DNA of 64,000 nucleotides from assembly GCA_963711675.1 (NCBI GenBank), contig CAVQFB010000011.1, forward strand, positions 496,001 to 560,000, in the 5' to 3' direction. Origin of the DNA: CAVQFB01 sp963711675 (GTDB taxonomy: Bacteria; Acidobacteriota; Terriglobia; Terriglobales; Acidobacteriaceae). The number at the start of each line of letters is the position of its first letter. The first letter of the stretch is position 1. This document shows, piece by piece, positions 44,934 to 53,335 of the stretch. The notes below the pieces were generated by a model. It searched no databases. It was given only the letters and a program-made list of their open reading frames with translations, and was not told the origin of the DNA. The position numbers were made by a program, and so were the translations under genes.

Positions 44934-47684
44934 ATGGTTGGCGAGACCATCTCTCACTACAAAGTCGTGGAAAAACTGGGTTCGGGCGGCATGGGAGTGG
45001 TGTATCTCGCCGAAGACATCCGGCTTGGCCGCAAGGTCGCGCTGAAGTTCCTGTCGCTGCAGTTTTCCAACGACAAGTCTGCCCTTGAGCGTTTCGAACG
45101 TGAGGCCCGCTCCGCGTCTGCGTTGAACCACCCCAACATCTGCACCGTCTATGAGATAGACGAGTTCAAGGGCCAGCGTTTCATCGCTATGGAACTGATG
45201 GAAGGGGTGAATCTGCGTAACCGCATCGGCGGCCGAGCCATGGGTACGGAAGAGTTGCTCGAAATTGCGATCGAGATCGCAGACGCGCTCGATGCGGCTC
45301 ACGCCGAACACATCGTTCACCGCGATATCAAGCCCGCCAATGTTTTTATCACCAAGCGAGGCCATGCCAAGCTGCTCGATTTTGGGTTGGCGAAGCTCAG
45401 CACAGAGCGCAAACCGGAATTGGTAGGCGCCGAGTTGACGGCGGCTGGAATAACCGACCAGTTGACCAGTCCCGGCACTGCCTTGGGCACCGTAGCTTAC
45501 ATGTCCCCGGAGCAAGCAGCAGGAAAAGAGCTCGATGCGCGCACAGACCTGTTTTCCTTCGGCACGGTTCTGTACGAGATGGCCACCGGTCGCCAGGCGT
45601 TCGCGGGAAATACTTCGGCGATGGTGTTCGATGCCATTCTGAATAAGCCTCCAACGTCCCCGGTGCGAATCAATCCCGATCTCCCGGCGCCGCTTGAGGC
45701 GGTCATCAATAAAGCGCTGGAGAAGGATCGCAACCTCCGTTACCAGACCGCATCCGATCTTCGCGCCGATTTGCAGCGGCTCAAGCGGGACACGCAGTCG
45801 TCGAAGGTCATGGCTGCCTCAGGGTCCATTGCGCTGCCGGGTGTGGCCTCGAAGCCGGGCAGGTGGTTATGGTTGACCGGAACTGCCGCGGCATTGGCGG
45901 TAGTGGCTGTCCTCGTGGTCGGCTACTTTGCAGGATGGTTCACACGCGAGCATCTCTACTCGCAGGCCGAGCTAAAGCCCCAGCAGCTGACAGCGAATTC
46001 CTCCGAAGATCCCGTCGCAGTCACTTCGATTTCTCCCGACGGAAAGTATCTCCTTTACGCCGATCTGGAAGGCCTGCACCTTAGGCTCATCGCGACGGGA
46101 GAGACGCAATCTCTTCCCATCCCTGATGCTTTCTGCTTCCGTTGAGCTCGCATCGAGTGGTCCCAGGATGGGACCAAATTGCTGGTAGGCGGCCCAGTTG
46201 CGCAGGAGAAGCAGGGCATCTGGGTGATCTCCGTCATTGGCGCCACGCTAAAGAAACTGCGTGACGATGCCTACGACGCTTCACTCTCCCACGATGGATC
46301 GCAAATCGTATTTCGCGATTCGAACACGCGAGACATCTGGCTGATGAATGCTGATGGCGGCCAGGCTCGTCTTCTGATCAAAAAGGAAGAGGGCTGGCGG
46401 CTGTTTGGACCTACATGGTTTCCTAACGACAAACGCTTCCTCTATACGAAGAGTAAGACGACGAACGGCGTCTCCACCTACGTATTGGAAAGTCGCGACT
46501 TGAAAGGCGGCGACCCCGTGGTCCTTCTTTCCAGTTCACGATTCAGCGACTTTTGCTGGGGGCCGAAAGGACGGCTCATCTATTCCGTCGGAGAGCCGCC
46601 CCCCAACCAGTACGACTCGAACCTGTGGGAGGTGGGCGTCGATCTGGAAACGGGCAAGCCCCGGAACGCTCCACGGCGTCTTACCGACTGGACCGGATTC
46701 TACTTTGACGATCCCGAATTGACCGCCGATGGGAAACGCTTTGTCTTCCTGAACGCCAAAGGGCAGAGCGATGTCTATCTCGGCGAGCTGGCGAACGGCG
46801 GAAGCGAGCTGAAAAGTCCACAACGGCTGACACTCGACGAACGTCTCGACTGGCCTGGTGGGTGGTCACAGGACAGCAAGACGGTGTTCCTCTACTCCGA
46901 TCGCAACGGAAGTTTCGATATCTACAAACAAGGCGTAACGGACCGCAACGCCGAGCCGATTGTTACCGGACCGGAAGAAAAGTGGGCGCCGCAACTTAGT
47001 CCCGACGGCAAGTGGGTGCTCTACATGCAGTGGCCCAAGCTCACTCAGGACGGCATCTTTGGCCCAGGCAAGATCATGCGCGCGCCGATCACCGGGGGCC
47101 CGTCCGAAGCGGTTGCGGATATCAAGGGGCGTCCTTGGACCCTTTCGGCCAACCCGGGCGATACCGTCGGAGGCTTTCCCGGCTTTCGCTGTCCGGCGCA
47201 CGGGAGCGCATGCGTTCTCGCAGAGGCAGCGGAAGACGAAAAGCAAATCATCTTCACGGCCTTTGATCCTGTGCAGGGGAAAAAATCGGAGCCGCTCAAG
47301 GTTGCAGTCGACTCCGGAGAGACAGCCTGGGACCTTTCTCCCGACGGGACCCGGGTTGCCTTGTCGCGCTTCGACTACAAGGCTTCCGACGTACAGATCA
47401 TTCCGCTCGCCGGCGGAACTCCGCAGAAGTTATCCGCGATGCCGTGGACAGAGTTGGTTGCGATCGCGTGGGCGGCCGATGCCAAGGGCCTGTTTGTCGC
47501 AAGCTACTCGTCGCGCGGAACCGGTATCGTGCACCTCGATCTCACAGGAAAACCAAAACTCCTGTTCAAGCCCGTTTGGGACATCTACTCGCTCCTGCCT
47601 TCTCCCGACGGCCACTACCTTGCCTTCGGTCCCATCATCAACAATGCCAACGCCTGGACCATAGCTTCGTTCCCGGAGCAGTGA
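44934..47684 (+). CDS. Receptor-like Ser/Thr protein kinase with PD40/WD40-like sensor (in-frame TGA)
   Basis: Kinase domain at residues 8-275 (LGSGGMGVVYLAED; HRDIKPANVF; KLLDFGLAKL; YMSPEQAAG), then a transmembrane helix at about 312-334 (LTGTAAALAVVAVLVVGYFA) and a PD40/TolB-like propeller to the C-terminus (SISPDGKYLLYADLEG; LSPDGKWVLYMQWPK; LSPDGTRVALSRFDY). A TGA at 46143-46145 breaks the frame inside a propeller blade; the same frame continues at once as IEWSQDGTKLLVGGPVAQEK. So this is one gene of 916 codons with a nonsense change or base-call error. If real, only the kinase, helix and first blade would be made. Confidence 0.88.
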
Positions 47685-48094
47685 CGCGCGAGTAGGTGGT
47701 CGAGAGATCTGCTTTGGCCGGCCCGACGACGCCATTTCGGCAGGTGTCGGAGTGGATGGGTATCCCCCTCCCCCCTGGTCTGCGCAAAATCTAGAAAGCA
47801 AAAGCCTGGGGTAAACGACACACTCCAAATCTTTGAGTCCAGATATTTTGGAGGCAAAATCTTCCGGAATAAGAAGTTAGCGGCGGGTTTTCGGTGGTTA
47901 GTTCTCAGTTCGCAGACGCTCGCGTGCCGTAAGGTCGTCAAAGGCGTTGTTCGAGGTTGAGCGATTCAGTTTTCAAAGATCGAGTACCGCTGTGAGGAGA
48001 AGTGTGGCTTGGGGCGGAGGATGGCGTCAAGGACGTGGGTCACGGATAAGAGTGAGGGATGATTGTGGATGTGGATAGTAAGTGGGTGGAACAT

Positions 48095-48122
48095 CCCCGC
48101 CCAAGCAAAGCTTGAGGCGGGG
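48095..48122. repeat. REP-B-like palindrome
   Basis: CCCCGCC...GGCGGGG arms with an inner CAAGC/GCTTG stem, followed by CACCC. The flanks resemble the other REP-B copies, though the inner sequence differs. Confidence 0.6.
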
Positions 48123-48184
48123 CACCCTCGAGAGTTTGGGAAGACGCGAAGGGTCGGCTACTTACCCTGTGACGACTGAACATC

Positions 48185-48216
48185 CCCGGCCTTCGCACAG
48201 AACGCGAAAGGCCGGG
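48185..48216. repeat. REP-C palindrome, copy 1
   Basis: CCCGGCCTTCG and CGAAAGGCCGGG arms around a CACAGAACG-type loop, with a one-base bulge, followed by CCACCCGCC. Same element at 48272 and 49811. Confidence 0.8.
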
Positions 48217-48271
48217 CCACCCGCCGAGATTAGGATGGCAAGTGGCGTCTTGGTTGCGACGACTGAAAACC

Positions 48272-48303
48272 CCCGGCCTTCGCACAGAACACGAAAGGCC
48301 GGG
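48272..48303. repeat. REP-C palindrome, copy 2
   Basis: Same arms as copy 1 and the same orientation, about 87 bp further on. The block from 48228 to here (GATTAGGATGGCAAGTGGCG onward) is repeated nearly exactly at 49766-49852. Confidence 0.8.
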
Positions 48304-48354
48304 CTACCCGCCCAAGATTGACTTCGATTCCGAAGACGCGCAGAATCGTTGCCG

Positions 48355-49254
48355 ATGAAAAGTTGGATTGGTAAGGCATTGATTCTGCTTGGGACCTTTG
48401 GAAGCGGGGGACTCGCAGGCGCAATCTACTCTCACTACGCGAATCGGCCTGAGCCAACAATTATCGCTTCCTCTATCTCGACTATTACTATCGCCAACCC
48501 CCAAAGTGCCGGGAGCCTTATTCCAGATTTGAAGGTGCAAGTGGGAAATGAAGTTATCGGCTCACTTTACGCACTGACTCTGACGTTTGATGTCATCAGT
48601 GGGCCTTATGCTGATGGGACAGATGTGGCGATTACCTTCCCCAGTGCGCCCCACATTTACGGTAAGCCGGTGACGAGCGGTCCGTCGCCGCTACACTCCA
48701 TCGCTTGTACACCAATCGAAAATGGGCTTCGCTGCCGAATGTCTCCATTAAAGGTCAACTCTGGTGGCCCGTTTCGGGTGAGCATTGCGACTGATAAACC
48801 GGATCAACCTAAAGTGGATGTCGTGGCGAAAGATGTGCAATTAGCAACGGTGGGCGAAATTACCGCTCAGAAATCATGGTTCGCGCAATACGTGCCATTG
48901 TTATGGGCACTCGCTGCGGCCCTCGCAGGTTTGATATTGACCTTTATTTCATGGTTTACGATCCGAAAGTTTCAGGATGTGGCTCAAAGTGCGGTACAAG
49001 TCTCGCGTCTGCGATCAAATAGGGGCTATCTCGTCATCATCGCAGCAAATTATGGGTGCGACGATCACCGTCTTGATGTAACAAAACAGCTCAACGACGC
49101 CATCATAGATGACAAGTTACACGTTTTTGCTGGCAATCAATTGGCAGGCGATCCGTGCCCGAACGTCCCAAAGAATCTTTTGGTCTCATACCAATATAAG
49201 GATCAGAAATTTAACAGAACCGTCGGAGAAGGCGAGACTCTTAACCTGCCGTGA
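48355..49254 (+). CDS. Hypothetical membrane protein with DUF3395-like C-terminal domain
   Basis: About 299 aa. An N-terminal hydrophobic segment (ALILLGTFGSGGLAGAIYSH) may be a signal anchor; a second transmembrane helix lies at about 178-200 (PLLWALAAALAGLILTFISW). Between them is a beta-rich extracytoplasmic domain. The cytosolic C-terminal 70 residues (ANYGCDDHRLDVTKQLNDAI, then GDPCPNVPKNLLVSYQYKDQ, ending GEGETLNLP) resemble the DnaJ-C11-type DUF3395 domain. No Shine-Dalgarno box is evident. It lies just right of two REP-C copies and its base composition looks more AT-rich than the flanks, so it may be acquired. Confidence 0.6.
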   Translation: MKSWIGKALILLGTFGSGGLAGAIYSHYANRPEPTIIASSISTITIANPQSAGSLIPDLKVQVGNEVIGSLYALTLTFDVISGPYADGTDVAITFPSAPHIYGKPVTSGPSPLHSIACTPIENGLRCRMSPLKVNSGGPFRVSIATDKPDQPKVDVVAKDVQLATVGEITAQKSWFAQYVPLLWALAAALAGLILTFISWFTIRKFQDVAQSAVQVSRLRSNRGYLVIIAANYGCDDHRLDVTKQLNDAIIDDKLHVFAGNQLAGDPCPNVPKNLLVSYQYKDQKFNRTVGEGETLNLP

Positions 49255-49309
49255 TTGGCGGGTCTTCACTCGGAAAGGAAACCTCGATGAAACCCTTTTT
49301 GGCCGGTGG

Positions 49310-49340
49310 CCCACTCAAGCCCGGTTTTGGCTTGAGTGGG
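49310..49340. repeat. REP-A palindrome, copy 1
   Basis: CCCACTCAAGCC-CGGTTTT-GGCTTGAGTGGG, a perfect 12-bp stem with a 7-nt loop, 50 bp upstream of a RAYT start codon. Confidence 0.9.
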
Positions 49341-49390
49341 AATGCTCACACGTCACAGACTTGACGCGACGAACAAACTAGATTGTCCTC

Positions 49391-49651
49391 ATGCCATGGG
49401 GACTCACGCGTCTTCACCACAGCGGGCAGAGTCATTTCGTCACTTTCTGCTGCTACCATCGCCGCCGGTTGTTCACGACCGACGCAAGCAGACGAATCTT
49501 CGAGTCAGCCTTGGAGCGGGTGCGGCGCAGTTCCAGACTTCACATTTACGGATATGTCATCATGCCCGAGCATGTTCACCTCCTGCTCAGCGAACCACAA
49601 CAGGATACCTTGGCCGGACGGGTGGCCCACTCAAGCCCGGTGTTGGCTTGA
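49391..49651 (+). pseudogene. REP-associated tyrosine transposase (RAYT), N-terminal fragment
   Basis: Residues 1-75 match the N-terminal half of a RAYT, the Y1 transposase family that moves REP palindromes: PWGLTRLHHSGQSHFVTFCC, and the HUH motif in IMPEHVHLLLSEPQQDTLAG. The sequence then runs into a REP-A palindrome and stops. The half with the catalytic Tyr (YYDFNVRN in the related copy at 53.4 kb) is missing, so it cannot be active. It has REP-A on both sides (49310 and 49626). Confidence 0.88.
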
Positions 49652-49656
49652 GTGGG
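49626..49656. repeat. REP-A palindrome, copy 2, truncating a RAYT
   Basis: The same 12-bp stem (loop CGGTGTT). Together with copy 1 it brackets the RAYT fragment, and the fragment's stop codon lies in its right arm. Confidence 0.9.
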
Positions 49657-49810
49657 GATGTCGAGAATTGATCGAGCCAACCTCCGAACTCAGCGGAGAA
49701 TGCTTTCACTTACCCAGACAACGAACACCACGTTGTGTGGGCCACCCGGCCGAAGGCATGAAGCGAGATTAGGATGGCAAGTGGCGTCTTGGTTGTGACG
49801 ACTGAACACC

Positions 49811-49842
49811 CCCGGCCTTCGCACAGAACACGAAAGGCCGGG
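49811..49842. repeat. REP-C palindrome, copy 3
   Basis: Same arms as at 48185 and 48272, with about 45 bp of shared left flank, so it was duplicated as a block. No transposase fragment is next to REP-C copies. Confidence 0.8.
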
Positions 49843-49940
49843 CCACCCGCCCGAAATAGGAATCTGCGCTCACAACTGCACTCATATTTCGACATCTCGC
49901 ACCCTTTCCCGGAACATAATGGGGAACCGGAGAGAATATT

Positions 49941-50525
49941 ATGCACAGCAGGAAACTAAGAGGGCCTGTGGTTCTAGCCGTGCTGGTCCTACTATGCGTT
50001 GCCGCCAACTCACAGTTGGCGCGCTCATGGACCTTTCAAGAGCATAACTTAGCTCAAGATCAAAACAAATCGACCAAGGAGAGCCAACCAGCTTCTAGTG
50101 AGCAATCGAAACAGACTTCTGCCGACCTAAAGGCGGGCTCTACTGATGAGGGGCAGCTCGCCACCGTAAACAATGCGAAGATACCGGCGTACGCAAAGGT
50201 CTACGTCGCTCCGATGCCGAGCGGGTTCGATAACTACATCATTGCCGGACTGCGAAATAAAAAGGTACCTCTGACCGTGGTAGTTGACCGAAGCAAAGCC
50301 GAGTATGAGATCAGCGGCGTATCGGAGAGCGAGAAAGCGGGCTGGGCCAAGATGCTGTTCATGGGATCACAGAATTCCAATGAGCAGGCCAGCATCAAGA
50401 TCTCCGACTTGAAGACGGGAGCGGTCATTTTCGGTTATTCGGTCCACAAGGCTAATTCTGCTCGTGGCAGGCAGAGCGCAGGTGAGGCATGCGCCAAACA
50501 CATTAAGCAGATCGTGCTTGACTAG
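49941..50525 (+). CDS. Hypothetical secreted protein, paralogue 1
   Basis: A 194-aa protein with a signal peptide (RGPVVLAVLVLLCVAANSQL), a low-complexity Gln/Ser/Lys region (about 45-75), and a globular domain from about 80: AKVYVAPMPSGFDNYIIAGL, VVDRSKAEYEISGVSESEK and GYSVHKANSARGRQSAGEAC. The domain is clearly repeated in the next gene. Its two-strand start and the VVDRSKAEYEI segment recall nucleoside- or CsgG-like folds, but I do not recognise a named family. The gene ends 38 bp before its paralogue. Confidence 0.72.
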   Translation: MHSRKLRGPVVLAVLVLLCVAANSQLARSWTFQEHNLAQDQNKSTKESQPASSEQSKQTSADLKAGSTDEGQLATVNNAKIPAYAKVYVAPMPSGFDNYIIAGLRNKKVPLTVVVDRSKAEYEISGVSESEKAGWAKMLFMGSQNSNEQASIKISDLKTGAVIFGYSVHKANSARGRQSAGEACAKHIKQIVLD

Positions 50526-50563
50526 GTCGACATTGGCCATTGGAAACGGAAGGAGTGAATTCT

Positions 50564-51016
50564 ATGTCCTACAAAATAACCGTGGCAAATATACTTGTGA
50601 TCTTAGTCGTGGGCGTCGTTGTCGTAACGCACGCAGAGGATGCGAAAAACGCGACAGCTTCGGGCAAGATCCCGCAGGGAGCGAAGGTATTCGTCGCACC
50701 CATGGCTGATGGGTTCGATAGTAATCTGAAGGATGCTATTGCCGATAAGAAAGTGCCCGTCGAAATTGTCGGGAACCGCGATCTGGCAGAGTTTGAGATC
50801 ACCGGGACCTCGGAGAGTCAGAAGGCCAGCACCGCGAAGAAGGTAATCTTGGGAAATTGGCATTCACGCGAAGAGGCCAGTATTCGCGTTAGCAACATCA
50901 AGAGTTCTGAGGTGGTTTGGAGCTACTCCGTTCACAAAGAGGCGTCCGCCCATGGAAAGAAGAGCACCGCCGGGGCTTGCGCCAAGCACCTGAAGGACGA
51001 AGCCATCGAAAAATAG
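50564..51016 (+). CDS. Hypothetical secreted protein, paralogue 2
   Basis: A 150-aa protein from ATG 50564 with AAGGAG (50550-50555) before it. Signal peptide: ITVANILVILVVGVVVVTHA. The rest aligns with paralogue 1: AKVFVAPMADGFDSNLKDAI, VGNRDLAEFEITGTSESQKA and WSYSVHKEASAHGKKSTAGA, with the same ACAKHLK end. It lacks the low-complexity linker. The pair arose by tandem duplication and is likely an operon. The function is unknown; exported, probably periplasmic. Confidence 0.78.
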   Translation: MSYKITVANILVILVVGVVVVTHAEDAKNATASGKIPQGAKVFVAPMADGFDSNLKDAIADKKVPVEIVGNRDLAEFEITGTSESQKASTAKKVILGNWHSREEASIRVSNIKSSEVVWSYSVHKEASAHGKKSTAGACAKHLKDEAIEK

Positions 51017-51092
51017 CGCCACGGGCGGGTGGCCTGGCCGTTCGCGGAGCAGTATATCTCGAAGGACTACTCCGAATTCGAGGTGGGGGTGC

Positions 51093-51123
51093 CCCGCTCC
51101 TTGCGCTTTCTGCAAGGGGCGGG
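51093..51123. repeat. REP-B palindrome, copy 1
   Basis: CCCGCTCCTTGC and GCAAGGGGCGGG arms (one mismatch) with a 7-nt loop, just beyond the 3' end of the complete RAYT. Preceded by the shared GAGCAGTATATCTCGAAGGA segment (from 51049). Confidence 0.85.
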
Positions 51124-51135
51124 TGATGGTAGCGA

Positions 51136-51708
51136 TCACACCGCCGGTGGGCGCACACGCATCTTCATCACAGTAGCATCATTCACTCGTACCAGCCCCG
51201 CTTCGCCGTACATGTAATAGCGGAAACTGCTCCACGGCCATTGCTGGGGCTCGCTCACCAATCCTCGCTTTACCGGGTTGCGATGCATGTAGCGCAGCTT
51301 TTCGACTCGCTTGCGCTCGGTCCAGACATTGAAGTCGTAGAACCGCGCCTGCCAGACGTGGATCGGAGCCGAAGCGAGCTGCTGGTCGTTCTGCTTCCGA
51401 CGCGGGCGACGCAGGATCAACTGTGCGAAACGTTGTTTCAGGATCTGCATTGCTTTTGAAGGATCGCCTTCCTGCGGTTCGCAGATCAGCAGATGAAAAT
51501 GTTCCGGCATGACCACGTAGCCGAGGACGACAAAGCGATACCGCAGGCGCACTTGCTCCAGCAGGCGCAGAAACAAGTCGCGGCGTGGATCGGTGCCTAA
51601 CCACGGTTTTCGCTGGTAACAACTGCAGGTGATGAAGTGCAGGTGCCCAGCCCCGTAGTATCGCTTCAGACCTTTGGGCGTGAGGAAAGGGTAAGAGGCT
51701 GGTCCCAC
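51136..51708 (-). CDS. REP-associated tyrosine transposase (RAYT), full length
   Basis: The only intact RAYT here. Motifs: GLKRYYGAGHLHFITCSCY near the N-terminus, HUH-type MPEHFHLLICEPQEGDPSKA, and the catalytic Tyr in WQARFYDFNVWTERKRVEKL, then YMHRNPVKRGLV and PWSSFRYY. Relatives start at MPKGLKRYYG, but here that ATG is ACG (51679-51681), so a start upstream is needed; I give the nearest GTG at 51708, though the frame is open to 51765 inside a REP. REP-B palindromes in opposite orientation lie at both ends (51093 and 51731), the layout expected of a RAYT with its own substrates. Confidence 0.85.
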   Translation of the reverse strand: MGPASYPFLTPKGLKRYYGAGHLHFITCSCYQRKPWLGTDPRRDLFLRLLEQVRLRYRFVVLGYVVMPEHFHLLICEPQEGDPSKAMQILKQRFAQLILRRPRRKQNDQQLASAPIHVWQARFYDFNVWTERKRVEKLRYMHRNPVKRGLVSEPQQWPWSSFRYYMYGEAGLVRVNDATVMKMRVRPPAV

Positions 51709-51730
51709 GGATGATGTGACGGTGGACACA

Positions 51731-51761
51731 CCCGCCCCTTGCAAAAAGCGCAAGGAGCGGG
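51731..51761. repeat. REP-B palindrome, copy 2 (inverted)
   Basis: CCCGCCCCTTGC and GCAAGGAGCGGG arms, the inverse of copy 1, at the 5' side of the complete RAYT. Confidence 0.88.
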
Positions 51762-51771
51762 GCACCCCCGT

Positions 51772-52187
51772 TCAAGTTCTTATTTTCCTCAGAGGAAGTT
51801 CCGGGCCACCCGCCGGACACATGAGGCCAAAGTCGAGGGATGAGGGAACTTCGCAGAAGTCGCGGTACCCACCTTCGAAAAAGCCGCGAAGAGTGAGGCA
51901 GCCCTCAGTTGTGGTGATTCCAGCAACCGAAAGCAAAAGTGGGCCAGCCCCCAACCCGCTACTCACGGCGAAAATTTCACACTTGCCCTCTTGGGCAAAA
52001 ATCTCACCATAGGCTGTCTCGTGGTTGACATTCTGATACGGAAAGAACACCTCTGCACAATAACCCTCAACATGCTCAACACACACCTGAATTGCGTCAC
52101 TCTTACGACCGGACTTGGGCAAGCGCACAATCACATCGAACACTATCGCTACAGCGGTTGCTCGATCAGCTTCTTGTCGATGGCCAT
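51772..52187 (-). CDS. Hypothetical protein, accessory island (frameshifted start)
   Basis: The open frame starts at GTG 52143, but ATG 52187 has AGGAGA just upstream and reads MAIDKKLIEQ before an indel near 52150; the frame then joins AVAIVFDVIVRLPKSGRKSD. The protein (FDVIVRLPKSGRKSDAIQVC, then GPLLLSVAGITTTEGCLTLR) has no known family. Its last residues are coded by sequence at the edge of a REP-B element. It follows the toxin-like fragment and its neighbour on the same strand, so it may be a second immunity-type gene, but this is a guess from position. Confidence 0.5.
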
Positions 52188-52289
52188 GGGGTCTCCTATT
52201 TTCTTCCTCACATGTTCGTTTACACAGTTCTATTTACACCCTCCTCCCTTGACATCCCCTTTCATAGAACAGGCCACCGTGTTTACCTG

Positions 52290-52586
52290 CTAACTCGGTT
52301 TGTAGCTGTAATAGGTTCCAAGACGAATTGCATTTCGATCCTGCAACGTCTCATCGATCATCTTGTTTACTTCGTCGCCGTAATCCGCCGATGGGTTGGC
52401 TATCGTCGAATTTTCCATCGAAATAAGTCTCCATTTGTACTTTGAGAGATATGCTTCAACCTTTCGAGACAAATCTTCACAGGATTCAGCCCATAGAGTG
52501 ATTCTCATAAATCCCAAGGTGTCTCCTGAAGGCATATCACCCGGTTCTACTTGTACCTCGGCAGTTGTGACCCAAACGTTTTCCAT
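52290..52586 (-). CDS. Hypothetical protein, candidate immunity gene
   Basis: A 98-aa protein beginning with ATG five bases after the stop of the toxin-like fragment. It is small, acidic and cytosolic (MRITLWAESCEDLSRKVEAY; MIDETLQDRNAIRLGTYYSY) with no recognised domain. Size, charge and position directly after a toxin-type C-terminus fit an immunity gene of a polymorphic toxin; that is inference. There is no signal peptide and no clear RBS, so translation may depend on coupling with the upstream gene. Confidence 0.55.
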   Translation of the reverse strand: MENVWVTTAEVQVEPGDMPSGDTLGFMRITLWAESCEDLSRKVEAYLSKYKWRLISMENSTIANPSADYGDEVNKMIDETLQDRNAIRLGTYYSYKPS

Positions 52587-52591
52587 AATGT

Positions 52592-52966
52592 TTAGTCGGG
52601 GTAGTTATAGTGGGTGTTATCCCGAACTTTCGTCCCATCGCCTCTTCTCGTGTGGAAGTGGGGAGAGCCGCGTCTTGGATTGGCATGTTCGATGGTTCCC
52701 GAACCCCTGTTCGCTGCATTGCTCGCGCCCTCCCGCGTGTTCTTGTCCACGTTGTTGACTTGTGGCTTGCCGCTCGGCCCGAGCTTTTGGCCGTGTTCAT
52801 TTGTTGCTTGTCCCCCCGCCGTTACACCGGGTGCATCGGCGGCCTTCGGGCCACCAACGGCATCCTTTGCCTGGCTGTATATAACCCCTAACATCGCGCC
52901 GGCGAGAGCGCCAAGCGCCGCGCCATCCTTAACACCCTCAGTCCCGCCGAGGCCGAAACCTGGCGG
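52592..52966 (-). pseudogene. C-terminal fragment of a polymorphic-toxin-like (Rhs-type) protein
   Basis: About 125 codons survive. The fragment begins FGLGGTEGVKDGAALGALAG with a glycine-zipper segment, then a Gly/Asn/Gln linker and a His-rich end HANPRRGSPHFHTRRGDGTK and HYNYPD. This is the make-up of the C-terminal tip of Rhs-like polymorphic toxins, where the toxic domain sits; I do not recognise the exact class. Upstream the frame runs into REP-C/REP-B sequence, so the N-terminal body was lost and replaced by repeats. The candidate immunity gene follows within five bases. Confidence 0.55.
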
Positions 52967-53112
52967 GTGGCCCGGCCTTTCGTGAGCAGTATATCTCGAA
53001 GGACTACTCCTAATTGGAGGCGGGTGATGGCACCAATCACACCGGCGGGTGGCCCGGCTTTTTCCCGAGCAGTATATCTCCAAGGACTCATCAGAACTTA
53101 AGGTGGGGGTGC

Positions 53113-53143
53113 CCCGCTCCTTGCGCTTTTTGCAAGGGGCGGG
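53113..53143. repeat. REP-B palindrome, copy 3
   Basis: Same sequence and orientation as copy 1, again preceded by GAGCAGTATATCTCCAAGGA (53069) and followed by a copied piece of the RAYT 3' end. Confidence 0.85.
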
Positions 53144-53155
53144 TGATGGTACCAA

Positions 53156-53298
53156 TCACACTGCTGGTGGCCGCACACGCATCTTCATCACAGTAGCGTC
53201 ATTCACTCGTACCAGCCCCGCTTCCCCGTACATGTAATAGCGGAAACTGCTCCACGGCCATTGCTGGGGCTCGCTCACCAATCCTCGCTTTACCGGGC
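53156..53298 (-). pseudogene. RAYT C-terminal fragment (duplicate of 51136-51275)
   Basis: Encodes VKRGLVSEPQQWPWSSFRYY and the rest of the C-terminus, nearly identical to the complete RAYT. It ends abruptly at 53298, where REP-A sequence begins. It lacks all catalytic motifs and marks a segmental duplication of the REP-B/RAYT 3' end. Confidence 0.85.
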
Positions 53299-53304
53299 CG
53301 GTGG

Positions 53305-53335
53305 CCCACTCAAGCCCGGTTTTGGCTTGAGTGGG
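53305..53335. repeat. REP-A palindrome, copy 3
   Basis: Identical stem and loop to copy 1 at 49310. From here to about 53580 the sequence copies 49305-49580 with few differences. Confidence 0.9.

Larger units (their letters stand above)
47685..48354. other. Non-coding 670 bp, left edge of the REP island
   Basis: No credible gene. The second half holds REP palindromes at 48095-48122 (REP-B-like) and two REP-C copies; the first half, 47690-48050, shows no feature I recognise. Confidence 0.6.

Noticed and set aside
48095..48310. Rho-independent terminators for the second kinase gene
   Set aside because: The palindromes recur as REP copies, lack T runs and lie 400 bp or more after the stop.
52592..53155. 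Full 187-aa protein from 53155
   Set aside because: The first 65 codons are REP-B/REP-C sequence; only the part from about 52966 looks like protein-coding sequence.
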